DNA of 64,000 bases, from the NCBI RefSeq assembly GCF_900115245.1, contig NZ_FOVT01000009.1, positions 62,001 through 126,000 of the forward strand, in the 5' to 3' direction. A program made the translations under genes and the position numbers. Under the pieces are notes generated by a model, which worked only from the letters and a program-made list of their open reading frames with translations, was not told the DNA's origin and made no database searches. Origin of the DNA: Mesorhizobium sp. NFR06. GTDB lineage: Bacteria > Pseudomonadota > Alphaproteobacteria > Rhizobiales > Rhizobiaceae. Shown here piece by piece: positions 1 through 8,064 of the stretch; the stretch's first letter is position 1; each line of letters starts with the position of its first letter.

Positions 1-343
1 TCTCCTTGAGGCTCATCACATAGGCGTCGAACTGATCGAGGCGGCGCTCCCATAGCGCGCGCTGTTCGGCGAGCCAGTTTTCCGCAAGCTTCAGCGGCTC
101 CGGCGAGAGACTGTAAGTCCTGACGCGGCCGGCCTTTTGCGACTGCACCAGCCCGCAGCCTTCCAGCACCTTGAGGTGCTCGACGAAAGACGGCAGCGCC
201 ATGCTGAACGGCTCGGCCAGTTCGCTGACCGAGGCCGGGCTTCTGTTCAGCCGCTCCACGACACGCCGGCGCGTCGGGTCGGCAAGCGCGCGAAAAATGC
301 CGTCGATCGGCAGCGCGCTTTGGCTGACGGTTTCAAGGTTCAT
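1..343 (-). CDS. ArsR-family transcriptional regulator (C-terminus cut by window edge)
   Basis: This is a winged-helix repressor of the ArsR/SmtB superfamily, read on the minus strand from an ATG at 341-343 and still open at base 1. The N-terminus contains the typical core ALADPTRRRVVERL, followed by a helix-turn-helix (SVSELAEPFSMALPSFVEHL) and a beta-wing (GLVQSQKAGRVRTYSL). No metal-binding CxC motif is seen, so it belongs to the non-metal group that often controls a neighbouring SRPBCC/AHSA1 gene; that partner would lie outside the window. An inverted repeat about 50 nt upstream (391-415) is a likely operator. The family call is secure; the ligand is unknown. Confidence 0.88.
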   Translation of the reverse strand, partial: MNLETVSQSALPIDGIFRALADPTRRRVVERLNRSPASVSELAEPFSMALPSFVEHLKVLEGCGLVQSQKAGRVRTYSLSPEPLKLAENWLAEQRALWERRLDQFDAYVMSLKE

Positions 344-390
344 GGCTGTTCCTTTCCAGGCGCCGCCACATATCGCGGCCATCTTGAAAT

Positions 391-415
391 AATACTTAGG
401 AAAAAACCTTAGTGT
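391..415. promoter_or_regulatory. Probable ArsR-family operator (imperfect inverted repeat)
   Basis: ACTTAGG, six A residues and CCTTAGT form an inverted repeat with one central mismatch, set in AT-rich DNA about 50 nt upstream of the ArsR-family start. Family members usually bind such 12-2-12-like dyads at their own promoter, so autoregulation is inferred. Confidence 0.45.
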
Positions 416-522
416 TGGCAAGAGCCAAAAATGGGCCGCCGCGAAGCGCTGGCAAAGCCGTTCCGGCGGGCTTAGGTTTCGCTCAGATTCGCAACCGACC
501 GAGGCCTGCCTTGACCATCACC

Positions 523-864
523 ATGTACGGCATCACCACCTGCGACACGATCAAGAAGGCGCGCGTCTGGCTGGAAAGCCATGACGTGTCCTATCGTTTT
601 CATGACTACCGGGCCGAGGGGATCGAGGCTGACAAACTGAATGGCTGGGTCGGCAAGGTCGGCTGGGAAAAGCTGCTCAACAAGGGCAGCACGACGTTTC
701 GGGAATTGCCGGAAGCGGACAAGCAGGCGCTCGACGAGAAGAAAGCGAAGGCGTTGATGCTCGCCAGGCCGACGATGATCAAGCGGCCGGTGCTGGAGGT
801 GGGTGAGCGGCTTCTGGTGGGGTTCAGGGCGGAGGTTTACGAAGAGGCCGTGGGCGCGAACTAG
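523..864 (+). CDS. ArsC/Spx-family thioredoxin-fold protein (YffB-like)
   Basis: A 113-residue protein of the ArsC/Spx family. It opens with MYGITTCDTIKKARVWL, in which a single Cys (residue 7) occupies the thioredoxin-fold active-site position, as in YffB-type proteins and glutaredoxin-dependent arsenate reductases. The middle contains NKGSTTFRELPE and the C-terminus P(T)MIKRPVLE, the usual family signature. The ATG at 523 is chosen because homologues begin at this point; an in-frame TTG at 511 would add four residues. It is oriented away from the ArsR gene but has no other ars genes around it. True arsenate reductase activity is therefore doubtful, and a general thiol or GSH-linked role is more likely. 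Confidence 0.85.
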   Translation: MYGITTCDTIKKARVWLESHDVSYRFHDYRAEGIEADKLNGWVGKVGWEKLLNKGSTTFRELPEADKQALDEKKAKALMLARPTMIKRPVLEVGERLLVGFRAEVYEEAVGAN

Positions 865-900
865 TCGCCAAGAACCCTCCATCATACGCCGCGTTCCTTC

Positions 901-1061
901 GCGCCCCCCTCTGTCCTGCCGGACATCTCCCCCACGAGGGGGGAGATTGGCGGTTTCGGCGCCCCGCTCATTCCTTCGACGTTGCTGATTTGGCGAAAGC
1001 CGGCGCGACAGCTGATCTCCCCCCAAGTGGGGGAGATGTCCGGCAGGACAGAGGGGGGCGC
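901..1061. repeat. Palindromic repeat, family D (about 35-nt perfect terminal inverted repeats)
   Basis: The two ends (from 901 and back from 1061) are perfect inverted copies over about 35 nt, each running GCGCCCCCCTCTGTCC and then GCCGGACATCTCCCCC. The interior is unrelated spacer. It lies between two convergent genes and could fold into a long hairpin that terminates both transcripts. The same CATCTCCCC core is found inside glyS (33581-33738) and in part at 17096-17121. Confidence 0.85.
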
Positions 1062-1083
1062 TGTCCCGCCAGCATCTCAACGT

Positions 1084-1434
1084 TTACGCCTTTAGATACG
1101 TAGCCAGCGCCACCGCGTTGTTATGTGCCTCGTCATGCGCGCCGTAGAGCAGCGTCACCTTGCCTTCACGCAGCAGCGCGCGCAGTTGCGCCATGGCTTC
1201 CTTGTTTGCATCGAGCTCGGCCCGATACCGCTTCTGAAATTCCGCCCAGCGCTCTGGCTCATGTCCGAACCATCTGCGCAACTCGTCGCTCGGGGCGATC
1301 TCCTTCAGCCAGACCGTCAGCGCTGCGTCCTTCTTGGCGACGCCGCGCGGCCAGATGCGGTCGACCAGCACGCGCTGACCGTCCGCCTTCTCAGGCGCTT
1401 CGTAGACGCGCTTCACCGCTATGTCGAAGGCCAT
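1084..1434 (-). CDS. DUF488 family protein
   Basis: A 116-residue soluble protein of the DUF488 family. Diagnostic segments are VKRVYEAPEKADGQRVLVDRIWPRGV near the N-terminus (positions 7-32, here only as landmarks), WLKEIAPSDELRRWFGH in the middle, and a C-terminal VTLLYGAHDEAHNNAVAL. The start at 1432-1434 gives the usual family N-terminus; longer open frames upstream overlap the neighbouring aminopeptidase gene. It follows the aminopeptidase on the same strand with a 23-nt gap, so the two may be cotranscribed. The biochemical role of the family is not established. Confidence 0.85.
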   Translation of the reverse strand: MAFDIAVKRVYEAPEKADGQRVLVDRIWPRGVAKKDAALTVWLKEIAPSDELRRWFGHEPERWAEFQKRYRAELDANKEAMAQLRALLREGKVTLLYGAHDEAHNNAVALATYLKA

Positions 1435-1457
1435 CACGCCTCCTCGGTCAGGGTTTA

Positions 1458-2714
1458 TTAGGCCCACTCGCCCTTGCGCATCACCGGCACCCGGCTGCCG
1501 TCCTTGGCCACGCCGTCGATGTCGATCTTGTCCGAACCGATCATCCAGTCGATGTGGATGAAACTCTTGTTGCCGCCGCGCTGCGCAATCTCGTCCTGGC
1601 TGAGCGAAGCACCGTTGACGAAACACTTCGAATAGCATTGTCCCAGCGCGATGTGGCAGGCGGCGTTCTCGTCGAACAGCGTGTTGAAGAACAACAGCCC
1701 GCTCTTCGAGATCGGCGAGGAATGCGGCACCAGCGCCACTTCGCCGAGACGTCGCGCGCCCTCGTCGGTGTCGAGCACCTTCTTCAAGACGTCCTCGCCC
1801 TTGGACGCCTTCGCCTCGACGATCCGCCCACCCTCGAAGCGGACGGAAATCTCGTCGATCAGCGTGCCCTGGTAGGACAGCGGCTTGGTCGAAGAGACGT
1901 GGCCTTCGACGCGCCAGGCATGCGGCGTGGTGAAGACTTCCTCGGTCGGGATGTTCGGATTGCAGGTGACGCCGTTCTTGGCCGTCGAGGCGCCGCCCAT
2001 CCATTCATGGCCTTCCGCCAGTCCGACGGTCAGGTCGGTGCCCGGCCCGGTGAAGTGGAGGGAATGGAAATTGTGCGCGTTCAGCCATTTCGTGCGCTCG
2101 GCCAGCGCCGCGTTGTGCGCCTTCCAGTTGCCGATCGGATCCTCGACGTCGACCCGCGAGGCCGAGAAGATGGCATCGGCGAGCTTCGCCACCGCGACGT
2201 CGTCCGGCTCGCCCGGAAACACCTGTTTTGCCCAGGCCAGGTCGGGATAGGCGACGATGTTCCAGTTGATGTCGAAGCCGGTGATCTTCTCCAATGCAGG
2301 CTGGTAGGCCATCGAATTCGCTTTGTTGGCGCGTGCCACCTTGGCCGGGTCCTGCGCTGACAATAGCGATGGATCCTCGCCGCGCACCGCAAGTCTGGCC
2401 GCATTGTTGGCGAAGGCCTTGGCCATGCCTTCATAGAGCCAGCCGGCGGCGCGGTCGAAGCCGGCGTCGGCGCCATAGCGGAAACGCGCCAGTGTGATCT
2501 CGTCGTCGTTGAAGATCGGCGTCACCAGCCCGGCGCCCGCCTTGTAGGCATGCTCGACGATACGGCGGGTCAAAGGCAGCGCCGCGATCGAGGAGGTCAC
2601 CACCAGGTCCTGTCCGGGCTGCAGCTGCAACCCGACCTTGATGGCGACTTCGGCCAGCCTGTCGAGCTTCACCGGGTCGATGGTTGCCGAGACGCCGCGC
2701 GAATGTGTGGTCAT
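1458..2714 (-). CDS. Aminopeptidase, M29 family (AmpS/PepS-like)
   Basis: A 418-residue metallo-aminopeptidase of family M29, the size typical for this family. It would remove N-terminal residues from peptides in the cytoplasm. Recognisable segments include VGLQLQPGQDLVVTSS at the N-terminus, LHFTGPGTDLTVGL in the middle, the metal-ligand region with NPNIPTEEVFTTPH, and a C-terminal NKSFIHIDWMIGSDKIDIDG. The start at 2714 is preferred over the in-frame ATG at 2729 because a GGCAGGA sequence precedes it at proper spacing. It is followed 23 nt later by the DUF488 gene on the same strand. Confidence 0.92.
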   Translation of the reverse strand: MTTHSRGVSATIDPVKLDRLAEVAIKVGLQLQPGQDLVVTSSIAALPLTRRIVEHAYKAGAGLVTPIFNDDEITLARFRYGADAGFDRAAGWLYEGMAKAFANNAARLAVRGEDPSLLSAQDPAKVARANKANSMAYQPALEKITGFDINWNIVAYPDLAWAKQVFPGEPDDVAVAKLADAIFSASRVDVEDPIGNWKAHNAALAERTKWLNAHNFHSLHFTGPGTDLTVGLAEGHEWMGGASTAKNGVTCNPNIPTEEVFTTPHAWRVEGHVSSTKPLSYQGTLIDEISVRFEGGRIVEAKASKGEDVLKKVLDTDEGARRLGEVALVPHSSPISKSGLLFFNTLFDENAACHIALGQCYSKCFVNGASLSQDEIAQRGGNKSFIHIDWMIGSDKIDIDGVAKDGSRVPVMRKGEWA

Positions 2715-2801
2715 GATCCTGCCTGCCATTATGTTGGGGTCCGGCTCTTACATAGACTGGCGAGCTTTGCCTTTCCACCGCGATCGACATGGTCTGGTCT
2801 C

Positions 2802-2872
2802 GGGAGCATGATCCCGAACCGCAGAACCGCGTTGTCGAAAGGGGCACGGCGGTCCGCCAGAGATCATGCCCA
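2802..2872. repeat. Degenerate palindromic repeat, family C
   Basis: Between the aminopeptidase and LysR genes, GGAGCATGATCCCGAA faces AGATCATGCCC. This resembles a decayed copy of the better-preserved family C repeat at 37438-37487. Confidence 0.4.
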
Positions 2873-2879
2873 AGCAGGC

Positions 2880-3794
2880 TTAGGCGGCGCTGTCCAATGC
2901 CCTGAACTGCGCCATGGTCGCCTCGATCTCCTCGCGGATCCAGGCCTTGAAGTCGCGCACCTTGCGGCTTTCGCTCTTGCTGGCCGAGGTCACCAGCCAA
3001 TAACCCAGCCCGCTCTGCGCCCGCACGCCGAAGGGCGCGACCAGCCGGCCGTCGGCGAGCGCGTCGGCGGTGAGCAACTGCCAGGCCAGCATCACGCCAT
3101 GGCCGGCGATCGCCGATTCCAGGCAAAGCATCGGGTCGGTGAAACGCGCGCCCTTCTGGAAGGTGACCGGCTCGACGCCGGCCGCCTCGAACCAGCCGTC
3201 CCAGCTGAACATCGCCCGTTCGTCAGTGATGGCGCAGGTCTGCGCCAGATCGCCGATCGACTTCAGCCTGGCCGCGATCGAGGGTGCGCAGACCGGAAAT
3301 ACTTCCTGGGCAAGCAGAAGCTCGGCGCGCCCGCCCGGCCATTTGCCGTCGCCGAGGCGAATGGCGATATCGATGTCGGAGCGGTCGAGATCGGCGATCC
3401 TGGCCGAGGCATCGATGCGCAGCAGCACGTTCGGGTGGCGGGCGAAATGCCGCGACAGCCTCGGCAGCAGCCATTTCGAGGCGAAGGCCGGCGCCACCGA
3501 GACGACCAGCGTGCACTCGTTGGCCTCGTCGGCCAGCGCCACCGCTTGCGCGAGCTCACGGAAGCCGATGCTCAACCGCGTCGTGAACGCAGCGCCGAAT
3601 TCCGTCGGCACGAGCCCGCCCGGCGTGCGTTCGAACAGCGCCTGTCCCAATTGCTTTTCCGTGCGCTTGACTTGCTGGCTGACGGCGCTGACCGAGACGT
3701 TGAGCTCGGCCGCCGCCGCGGCAAGAGATCCCAGCCGGGCAACTGTTTCCACGGCGCGCAGGCCGTTCAAATGGACGCGGTTCAGTATAGCCAT
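2880..3794 (-). CDS. LysR-family transcriptional regulator (GcvA-like)
   Basis: A 304-residue LysR-type regulator with an N-terminal winged HTH (LRAVETVARLGSLAAAAAEL, then VSVSAVSQQVKRTEKQLG and LFERTPGGLVPTEFG) and a C-terminal periplasmic-binding-like effector domain. The pattern matches the GcvA/amino-acid subgroup. It is divergent from a small gene at 3892 and the MFS transporter at 4174, which are the obvious candidate targets. The effector is not predictable from the sequence. Confidence 0.92.
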   Translation of the reverse strand: MAILNRVHLNGLRAVETVARLGSLAAAAAELNVSVSAVSQQVKRTEKQLGQALFERTPGGLVPTEFGAAFTTRLSIGFRELAQAVALADEANECTLVVSVAPAFASKWLLPRLSRHFARHPNVLLRIDASARIADLDRSDIDIAIRLGDGKWPGGRAELLLAQEVFPVCAPSIAARLKSIGDLAQTCAITDERAMFSWDGWFEAAGVEPVTFQKGARFTDPMLCLESAIAGHGVMLAWQLLTADALADGRLVAPFGVRAQSGLGYWLVTSASKSESRKVRDFKAWIREEIEATMAQFRALDSAA

Positions 3795-3891
3795 TCAGTT
3801 TTTCTAAAGTACGCGGCCCCAAATCTCAATTGAAACTCGACCGGAAAAGGCGGAATTTATCGCGATAGCCTTGAGCCAGGAGGTGGTCCCA

Positions 3892-4092
3892 ATGAAGATT
3901 TTATCTTTGCTGAATGGGCTTTCCAGCGCCGAGGCGAGGCTGCGCGACGACGTCGAGATCGCCCGCTGGGTCGCCGATCCGCTGTCGCATCCTGTGCTCG
4001 ACACCATGTCGGAGCGCGAGCTTGCAGACATGCCGTTCCGGCTGACCGCCGGCCGCACCGCCTACGAGACTGTTGGCTCGACCTGTCTCTGA
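3892..4092 (+). CDS. Conserved-looking small protein, function unknown
   Basis: A 66-residue protein beginning MKILSLLNGLSSAEARLRDD. A strong AGGAGG ribosome-binding site at 3879-3884, eight bases upstream, decides the ATG at 3892 rather than the in-frame start at 3871. The sequence is mostly helical and charged (DDVEIARWVADPLSHPVLD, then MSERELADMPFRL). There is no signal peptide or membrane segment and no cysteine cluster except near the end. It sits divergent from the LysR gene. I do not recognise a characterised family. Confidence 0.65.
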   Translation: MKILSLLNGLSSAEARLRDDVEIARWVADPLSHPVLDTMSERELADMPFRLTAGRTAYETVGSTCL

Positions 4093-4173
4093 GGTCACTC
4101 TACGCAGTTGCGGCCGCACTGGCCCAACGCAAGCACATTGTTTCGCCCACGCGCGAATTTATTGTGCGCCGCA

Positions 4174-5331
4174 ATGAACGCCTCGCCATCTCCCTTGCGC
4201 CTCGCTGTTGCCGGCATGGTCGCGCTCGCCGTCGCCATGGGCATCGGCCGTTTCGTCTATACGCCGATCCTGCCCGGCATGATGGAAGAGCTGCACCTGA
4301 GCCCTGCCGATGCCGGCTGGATCGCCTCCGCCAACTATCTCGGCTACCTCATCGGCGCGCTCGCTGCCGCCGGCGGCTGGGCGCATGGCCGCGAGCGCAT
4401 GCTGATGTTCGCCGGCCTCGCCGCCAGCGCCGTGCTGGCAGGCCTCATGGGGCTCAACGAGACGATGGCCGCCTTCCTCGTCATCCGCTTCCTCGCCGGT
4501 CTCGCCAGCGCCTTCGTCATGGTATTCATGTCGTCGATCGTCTTCAGTCATCTGGCAGTGGCTGGCCGCGGTGATTTGCAGGCGTTGCACTTCGGCGGCG
4601 TCGGCCTTGGCATAGCCGCGTCCTCAGCGCTGCTGGCCGTTCTCGTTGCCGAACACGCAGGTTGGGCCGCAGGCTGGCTCTGGTCCGGCGCGCTTTCGGC
4701 GGTCGGCCTGCTCGCCGTCGCGCTGCTCGCGGGATCAGCTACCCCGGTAAATGGCGTCGGCGGACCTGAGCCGGAGTTGCCGAAGGACGGGTCGTTGATG
4801 AAGGTGATCTTCGCCTACGGACTGTTCGGCTTCGGCTATGTGGTGACCGCCACTTTCCTGGTCGCCATCGTTCGCCAGGGCGGCGGCGGGCGCGTCTTCG
4901 AGGCCACCGTCTGGATGGTCGCCGGCCTTGCCGGCCTTCCCTCGACCTGGTTCTGGCAGAAGCTCGCCGGCCGGATCGGGCTCCATGCCGCTTACGCCGT
5001 GACCTGCCTGATCGAGGTGGTCGGCGTCACCGCCAGCGTTGTCGTCAAAGGCGCTGCCGGGCCGCTGGTTGCCGGCCTGCTGCTCGGCGGCACCTTCATC
5101 GCCATCACGGCATTGGGCATACAGATGGGCAGACAGCTCGCGCCGCAGGCGCCGCGCCGCATCTTCGCCGGGATGACGGCAGCCTTCGGCCTCGGCCAGA
5201 TCGTCGGCCCGATCGCCGCCGGCCTGCTTGCCCAGGCCTCGGGCAATTACGTGCTTGCCTCGATCATGGCTGCGGCCGCGCTGCTGGCCTCCGGCGTCAT
5301 TGCCTGGTCGGCTGCGCCAAAATCGCCATGA
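4174..5331 (+). CDS. MFS transporter, YbfB/YjiJ family
   Basis: A 385-residue inner-membrane transporter with about 12 hydrophobic segments. The N-terminus after the start, VALAVAMGIGRFVYTPILPG, is the signature of the YbfB/YjiJ group of the major facilitator superfamily, followed by DAGWIASANYLGYLIGAL. The ATG at 4174 fits the family N-terminus; upstream in-frame sequence is not hydrophobic and looks non-coding. It is transcribed away from the LysR gene at 2880-3794. The substrate is unknown. Confidence 0.9.
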   Translation: MNASPSPLRLAVAGMVALAVAMGIGRFVYTPILPGMMEELHLSPADAGWIASANYLGYLIGALAAAGGWAHGRERMLMFAGLAASAVLAGLMGLNETMAAFLVIRFLAGLASAFVMVFMSSIVFSHLAVAGRGDLQALHFGGVGLGIAASSALLAVLVAEHAGWAAGWLWSGALSAVGLLAVALLAGSATPVNGVGGPEPELPKDGSLMKVIFAYGLFGFGYVVTATFLVAIVRQGGGGRVFEATVWMVAGLAGLPSTWFWQKLAGRIGLHAAYAVTCLIEVVGVTASVVVKGAAGPLVAGLLLGGTFIAITALGIQMGRQLAPQAPRRIFAGMTAAFGLGQIVGPIAAGLLAQASGNYVLASIMAAAALLASGVIAWSAAPKSP

Positions 5332-5454
5332 TTTTCGGCCTTGTTCGATGCCGGACATCGGGCAGGGCATTTTCTTTCCCACTAATGTGTGACCTTATGC
5401 CCGCCAAAACAGCAACGCCGCTGATTTGCGGTCAGACCAAGGAAATCCGCCACA

Positions 5455-6732
5455 GTGTTCGTATCTTTCTTCCCGCAGCCGAAGCTCTTTTTCACCTCGG
5501 CCGCCGTCTGGAGCCTTGCGGCAATCCTGTTCTGGTTCTTCGGTGGTGAGCAACTGGGCGCCGTCTTCGGCCTGCCTCCGGTAGCGGCCGGTACTCCGCC
5601 CATCATCGGCATCGCGGTGCTGTGGTCGAAGCCTTTCCTGTGGTTCTACATCTACTTCGCGGCCTGTGTGGCGGTCTTCTATGCGTTCTGGAGCTGGTAT
5701 GCGCCGCACCCGTGGCAGAACTGGTCGATCCTGATGACCGCCGTCATCCTGTTCTTCATCTATTTCAACGTGCAGGTCTCCGTCGCCGTCAACAATTGGT
5801 ATGGTCCGTTCTTCGACTACGTGCAGGGCCTGATGTCGGGCACGACGAAATCGACTGACTCGGAATTTTACATAGGATTAGCCGATTTTTCCTGGCTGGC
5901 GTTGGTCGGCATGAACGTGCAGGTGGTGAATGCCTTCATCGTCAGCCACTGGATCTTCCGCTGGCGCACCGCGATGAACGATTACTTCATGGCGAACTGG
6001 GGCCGGCTGCGCCACATCGAGGGCGCCTCGCAGCGCATCCAGGAAGACACGATGCGCTTTTCGCAGATCATGGAGGACCTTGGCTCGACCTTCGTTCAGT
6101 CGATCATGACCCTCATCGCCTTTCTGCCGGTTCTGATTCAATTGCAGGCCCATATTACCGAGCTGCCGATCGTCGGCGCGGTCCCGCAGCCCTTGGTCGT
6201 TGCCGCATTGGGTTGGTGTTTGTTCGGGACGATCTCCGTCATGGCGGCGGGTCTCAAGCTGCCGGGCCTGCAATTTCGCAACCAGCGTGTCGAGGCAGCC
6301 TATCGCAAGGAACTCGTCTACGGCGAAGATCATGCCGACCGGGCTCAGCCGGCGACGACGACACAATTGTTCGCCAATGTCCGCCGCAATTATTTCAAGC
6401 TATATTTTCACTATATCTATTTCAACGTTGTTCGTTACACCTACCTGCAGGCCGACAACATCTTCTCACTGCTCATCCTGGGGCCCTCGTTGGTTGCGCA
6501 TAAGATCACGTTCGGCGCCCTGAACCAGATATCGAACGCGTTCGGCAAGGTGACGAATTCGCTGCAATTCCTGTTGAATTCCTGGTCGACGATTGTCGAA
6601 CTGCAGTCGGTGCACAAACGTTTGCGTGCCTTCGAGGCGACGCTGCAGGGCGAGCAACTGCCGGTTATCGATCAGCATTATCTGGAACGCGAGCAAGCTG
6701 GCATGCGTCCCGAAGATCAGCCGGCAAGTTAG
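5455..6732 (+). CDS. bacA: Peptide antibiotic transporter BacA (SbmA/BacA family)
   Basis: A 425-residue inner-membrane protein of the SbmA/BacA family. The opening FVSFFPQPKLFFTSAAVWS is close to rhizobial BacA, and the middle part has WRTAMNDYFMANWGRLRHIEGASQRIQEDT, the conserved family block (positions about 169-198, given only as landmarks). Seven or so membrane segments are visible. BacA imports antimicrobial peptides, including plant NCR peptides, and in Sinorhizobium and Brucella it is needed for persistence inside host cells; that role is inferred here. Translation starts at GTG 5455, with AAGGAAA upstream. There is no ATP-binding domain, as expected for this proton-driven family. Confidence 0.95.
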   Translation: MFVSFFPQPKLFFTSAAVWSLAAILFWFFGGEQLGAVFGLPPVAAGTPPIIGIAVLWSKPFLWFYIYFAACVAVFYAFWSWYAPHPWQNWSILMTAVILFFIYFNVQVSVAVNNWYGPFFDYVQGLMSGTTKSTDSEFYIGLADFSWLALVGMNVQVVNAFIVSHWIFRWRTAMNDYFMANWGRLRHIEGASQRIQEDTMRFSQIMEDLGSTFVQSIMTLIAFLPVLIQLQAHITELPIVGAVPQPLVVAALGWCLFGTISVMAAGLKLPGLQFRNQRVEAAYRKELVYGEDHADRAQPATTTQLFANVRRNYFKLYFHYIYFNVVRYTYLQADNIFSLLILGPSLVAHKITFGALNQISNAFGKVTNSLQFLLNSWSTIVELQSVHKRLRAFEATLQGEQLPVIDQHYLEREQAGMRPEDQPAS

Positions 6733-6733
6733 A

Positions 6734-6834
6734 AGCAATTCCAGGAAAAGTGTGACACGGTTTTCCGTCAGGAATTGCGTCGAAACAAAGAGATAGAGCT
6801 TTCCGCCGTTTCCGTGAAACGGTGAAAAGCTCTA
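6734..6834. repeat. Palindromic intergenic repeat, family B (two hairpins)
   Basis: CAATTCCAGGAAAAGTG is mirrored by GGTTTTCCGTCAGGAATTG, and is followed by a second hairpin (AGAGCTTTCC / AAGCTCT). It lies between the convergent bacA and deacetylase genes. Related copies are at 17962-17998, 41924-41984 and 57362-57420. Confidence 0.75.
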
Positions 6835-6852
6835 GGGGGCGGCTACGTCCAG

Positions 6853-7863
6853 TCAGCCGCCCACCGTCGCCTGCCTCTCGCCGGCGCGTTGCCGCTCGAC
6901 ATAGTCGCGAAAACTGATGCACTCGACGTCGGCTTTTACGCAGACTTCCCCGGCGAAGCGTTCCAGCGCGTTCCAGTAGGCGCCGTCGTTCATCAGCGTG
7001 AAGTGGAAGCCGATCTCCAGCGGCAGGCGCTTGCCGTTGTACTGGGACTCGAAAGCGGCGCGGAACGCCTGGTAGGCGCGCTCGGTGAATGCGTCCGCCA
7101 TGGCCGGCTGCTCGGTGCCGCTCGAGTGGCGGACATAGAGATTGTAGTCCATGGCGACCACCGGCTTCGCTTTCGGTCCCTCCGGGATGAGCGGTAGGGC
7201 GAAGCGGGTTACGCCGTTCCTGGTTGGTGGCAGGGCGGGGCCGTTCGAGACGCCGCTGGCGTCATAGAGGAAGCCGGACTCGGGCAGCGCTTCGTAAAGC
7301 GCCTTGTCGGTCGAAAGATAGGGCGCGCGAAACCCGACCAGAGCATGATGCGCCAAATCGTGCCAGTCGGCCGGCTCCGGGATTCCGTTGATCGCATAGG
7401 CATTCTCGAAAATGCGCCGGACGGAGCTGAATTCGGCCAGCCAGTCGGCCTTGCTCCAATCCTTGCCGTCGAAATGGCCGCAGGCATGGCTGCCGATGTC
7501 GTGGCCCTCGGCAGCCGCAAGCCTGATCTGTTCCAGCCGCTCGGCGACGTCTTGTTTCGACGCGCCGAAGCCGACATTGGATTTGCCGGCGGCCTTGCCG
7601 GGGCCGGCATAGTCCTGCCGCGTCTCGGGCGAGAGCAGGAAGACGCAGGACACGAAATAGGTGAAATGCGCGCCCGCGCGCCTTGCAAGCGCCCGGCTGC
7701 GTTCCCACTGCGAGATCTCGCGGGCGGCATCGAACGAGATCAACACGACCTGCCTGGGTCTGGCGGGCGGAACGCTTGACGATTTCGGCGGATCGGCGAA
7801 GGCCGCGCTGGCTGAGGCAAGCGAGGCGAGACTGAACGCAAGGACGCGGTACGAACGAAGCAT
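6853..7863 (-). CDS. Exported polysaccharide deacetylase (NodB-homology)
   Basis: A 336-residue protein with an N-terminal signal peptide (hydrophobic AFSLASLASASAAFA, cleavage likely near residue 23), so it acts outside the cytoplasm. The NodB fold is indicated by LISFDA (residues 41-46), the zinc-binding SHACGH (His126 and His130) and FRAPYL. In the usual first motif, TFDD, the second Asp is a metal ligand; here it is Ala46. The substrate (peptidoglycan, chitin-like or other glycan) cannot be told. The start at 7863 is chosen for the signal peptide. Confidence 0.86.
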   Translation of the reverse strand: MLRSYRVLAFSLASLASASAAFADPPKSSSVPPARPRQVVLISFDAAREISQWERSRALARRAGAHFTYFVSCVFLLSPETRQDYAGPGKAAGKSNVGFGASKQDVAERLEQIRLAAAEGHDIGSHACGHFDGKDWSKADWLAEFSSVRRIFENAYAINGIPEPADWHDLAHHALVGFRAPYLSTDKALYEALPESGFLYDASGVSNGPALPPTRNGVTRFALPLIPEGPKAKPVVAMDYNLYVRHSSGTEQPAMADAFTERAYQAFRAAFESQYNGKRLPLEIGFHFTLMNDGAYWNALERFAGEVCVKADVECISFRDYVERQRAGERQATVGG

Positions 7864-8064
7864 TGGCAACCTATCGCGGGACCTTTCCGGCCGATGCAAA
7901 GCCGGCTATCGCCCAAATGTGGCACCGGTGCGTTCCGGCAAGCCGCGCGGAGTACCCGGGGGCTCTGCACCGATTTTCCGGCCGGCCCCCTTCCATGCCG
8001 ACGAAATTTCGCTAAAACGCGGGCTCAAGAAGCGCCCCAACCGGGGCCGCAATGGTTTTGATTG

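Noticed and set aside
523-864. True arsenate reductase of an ars operon
   Set aside because: The ArsR gene alongside lacks metal-site cysteines and no arsenite pump is present; the protein matches the YffB-like group better.
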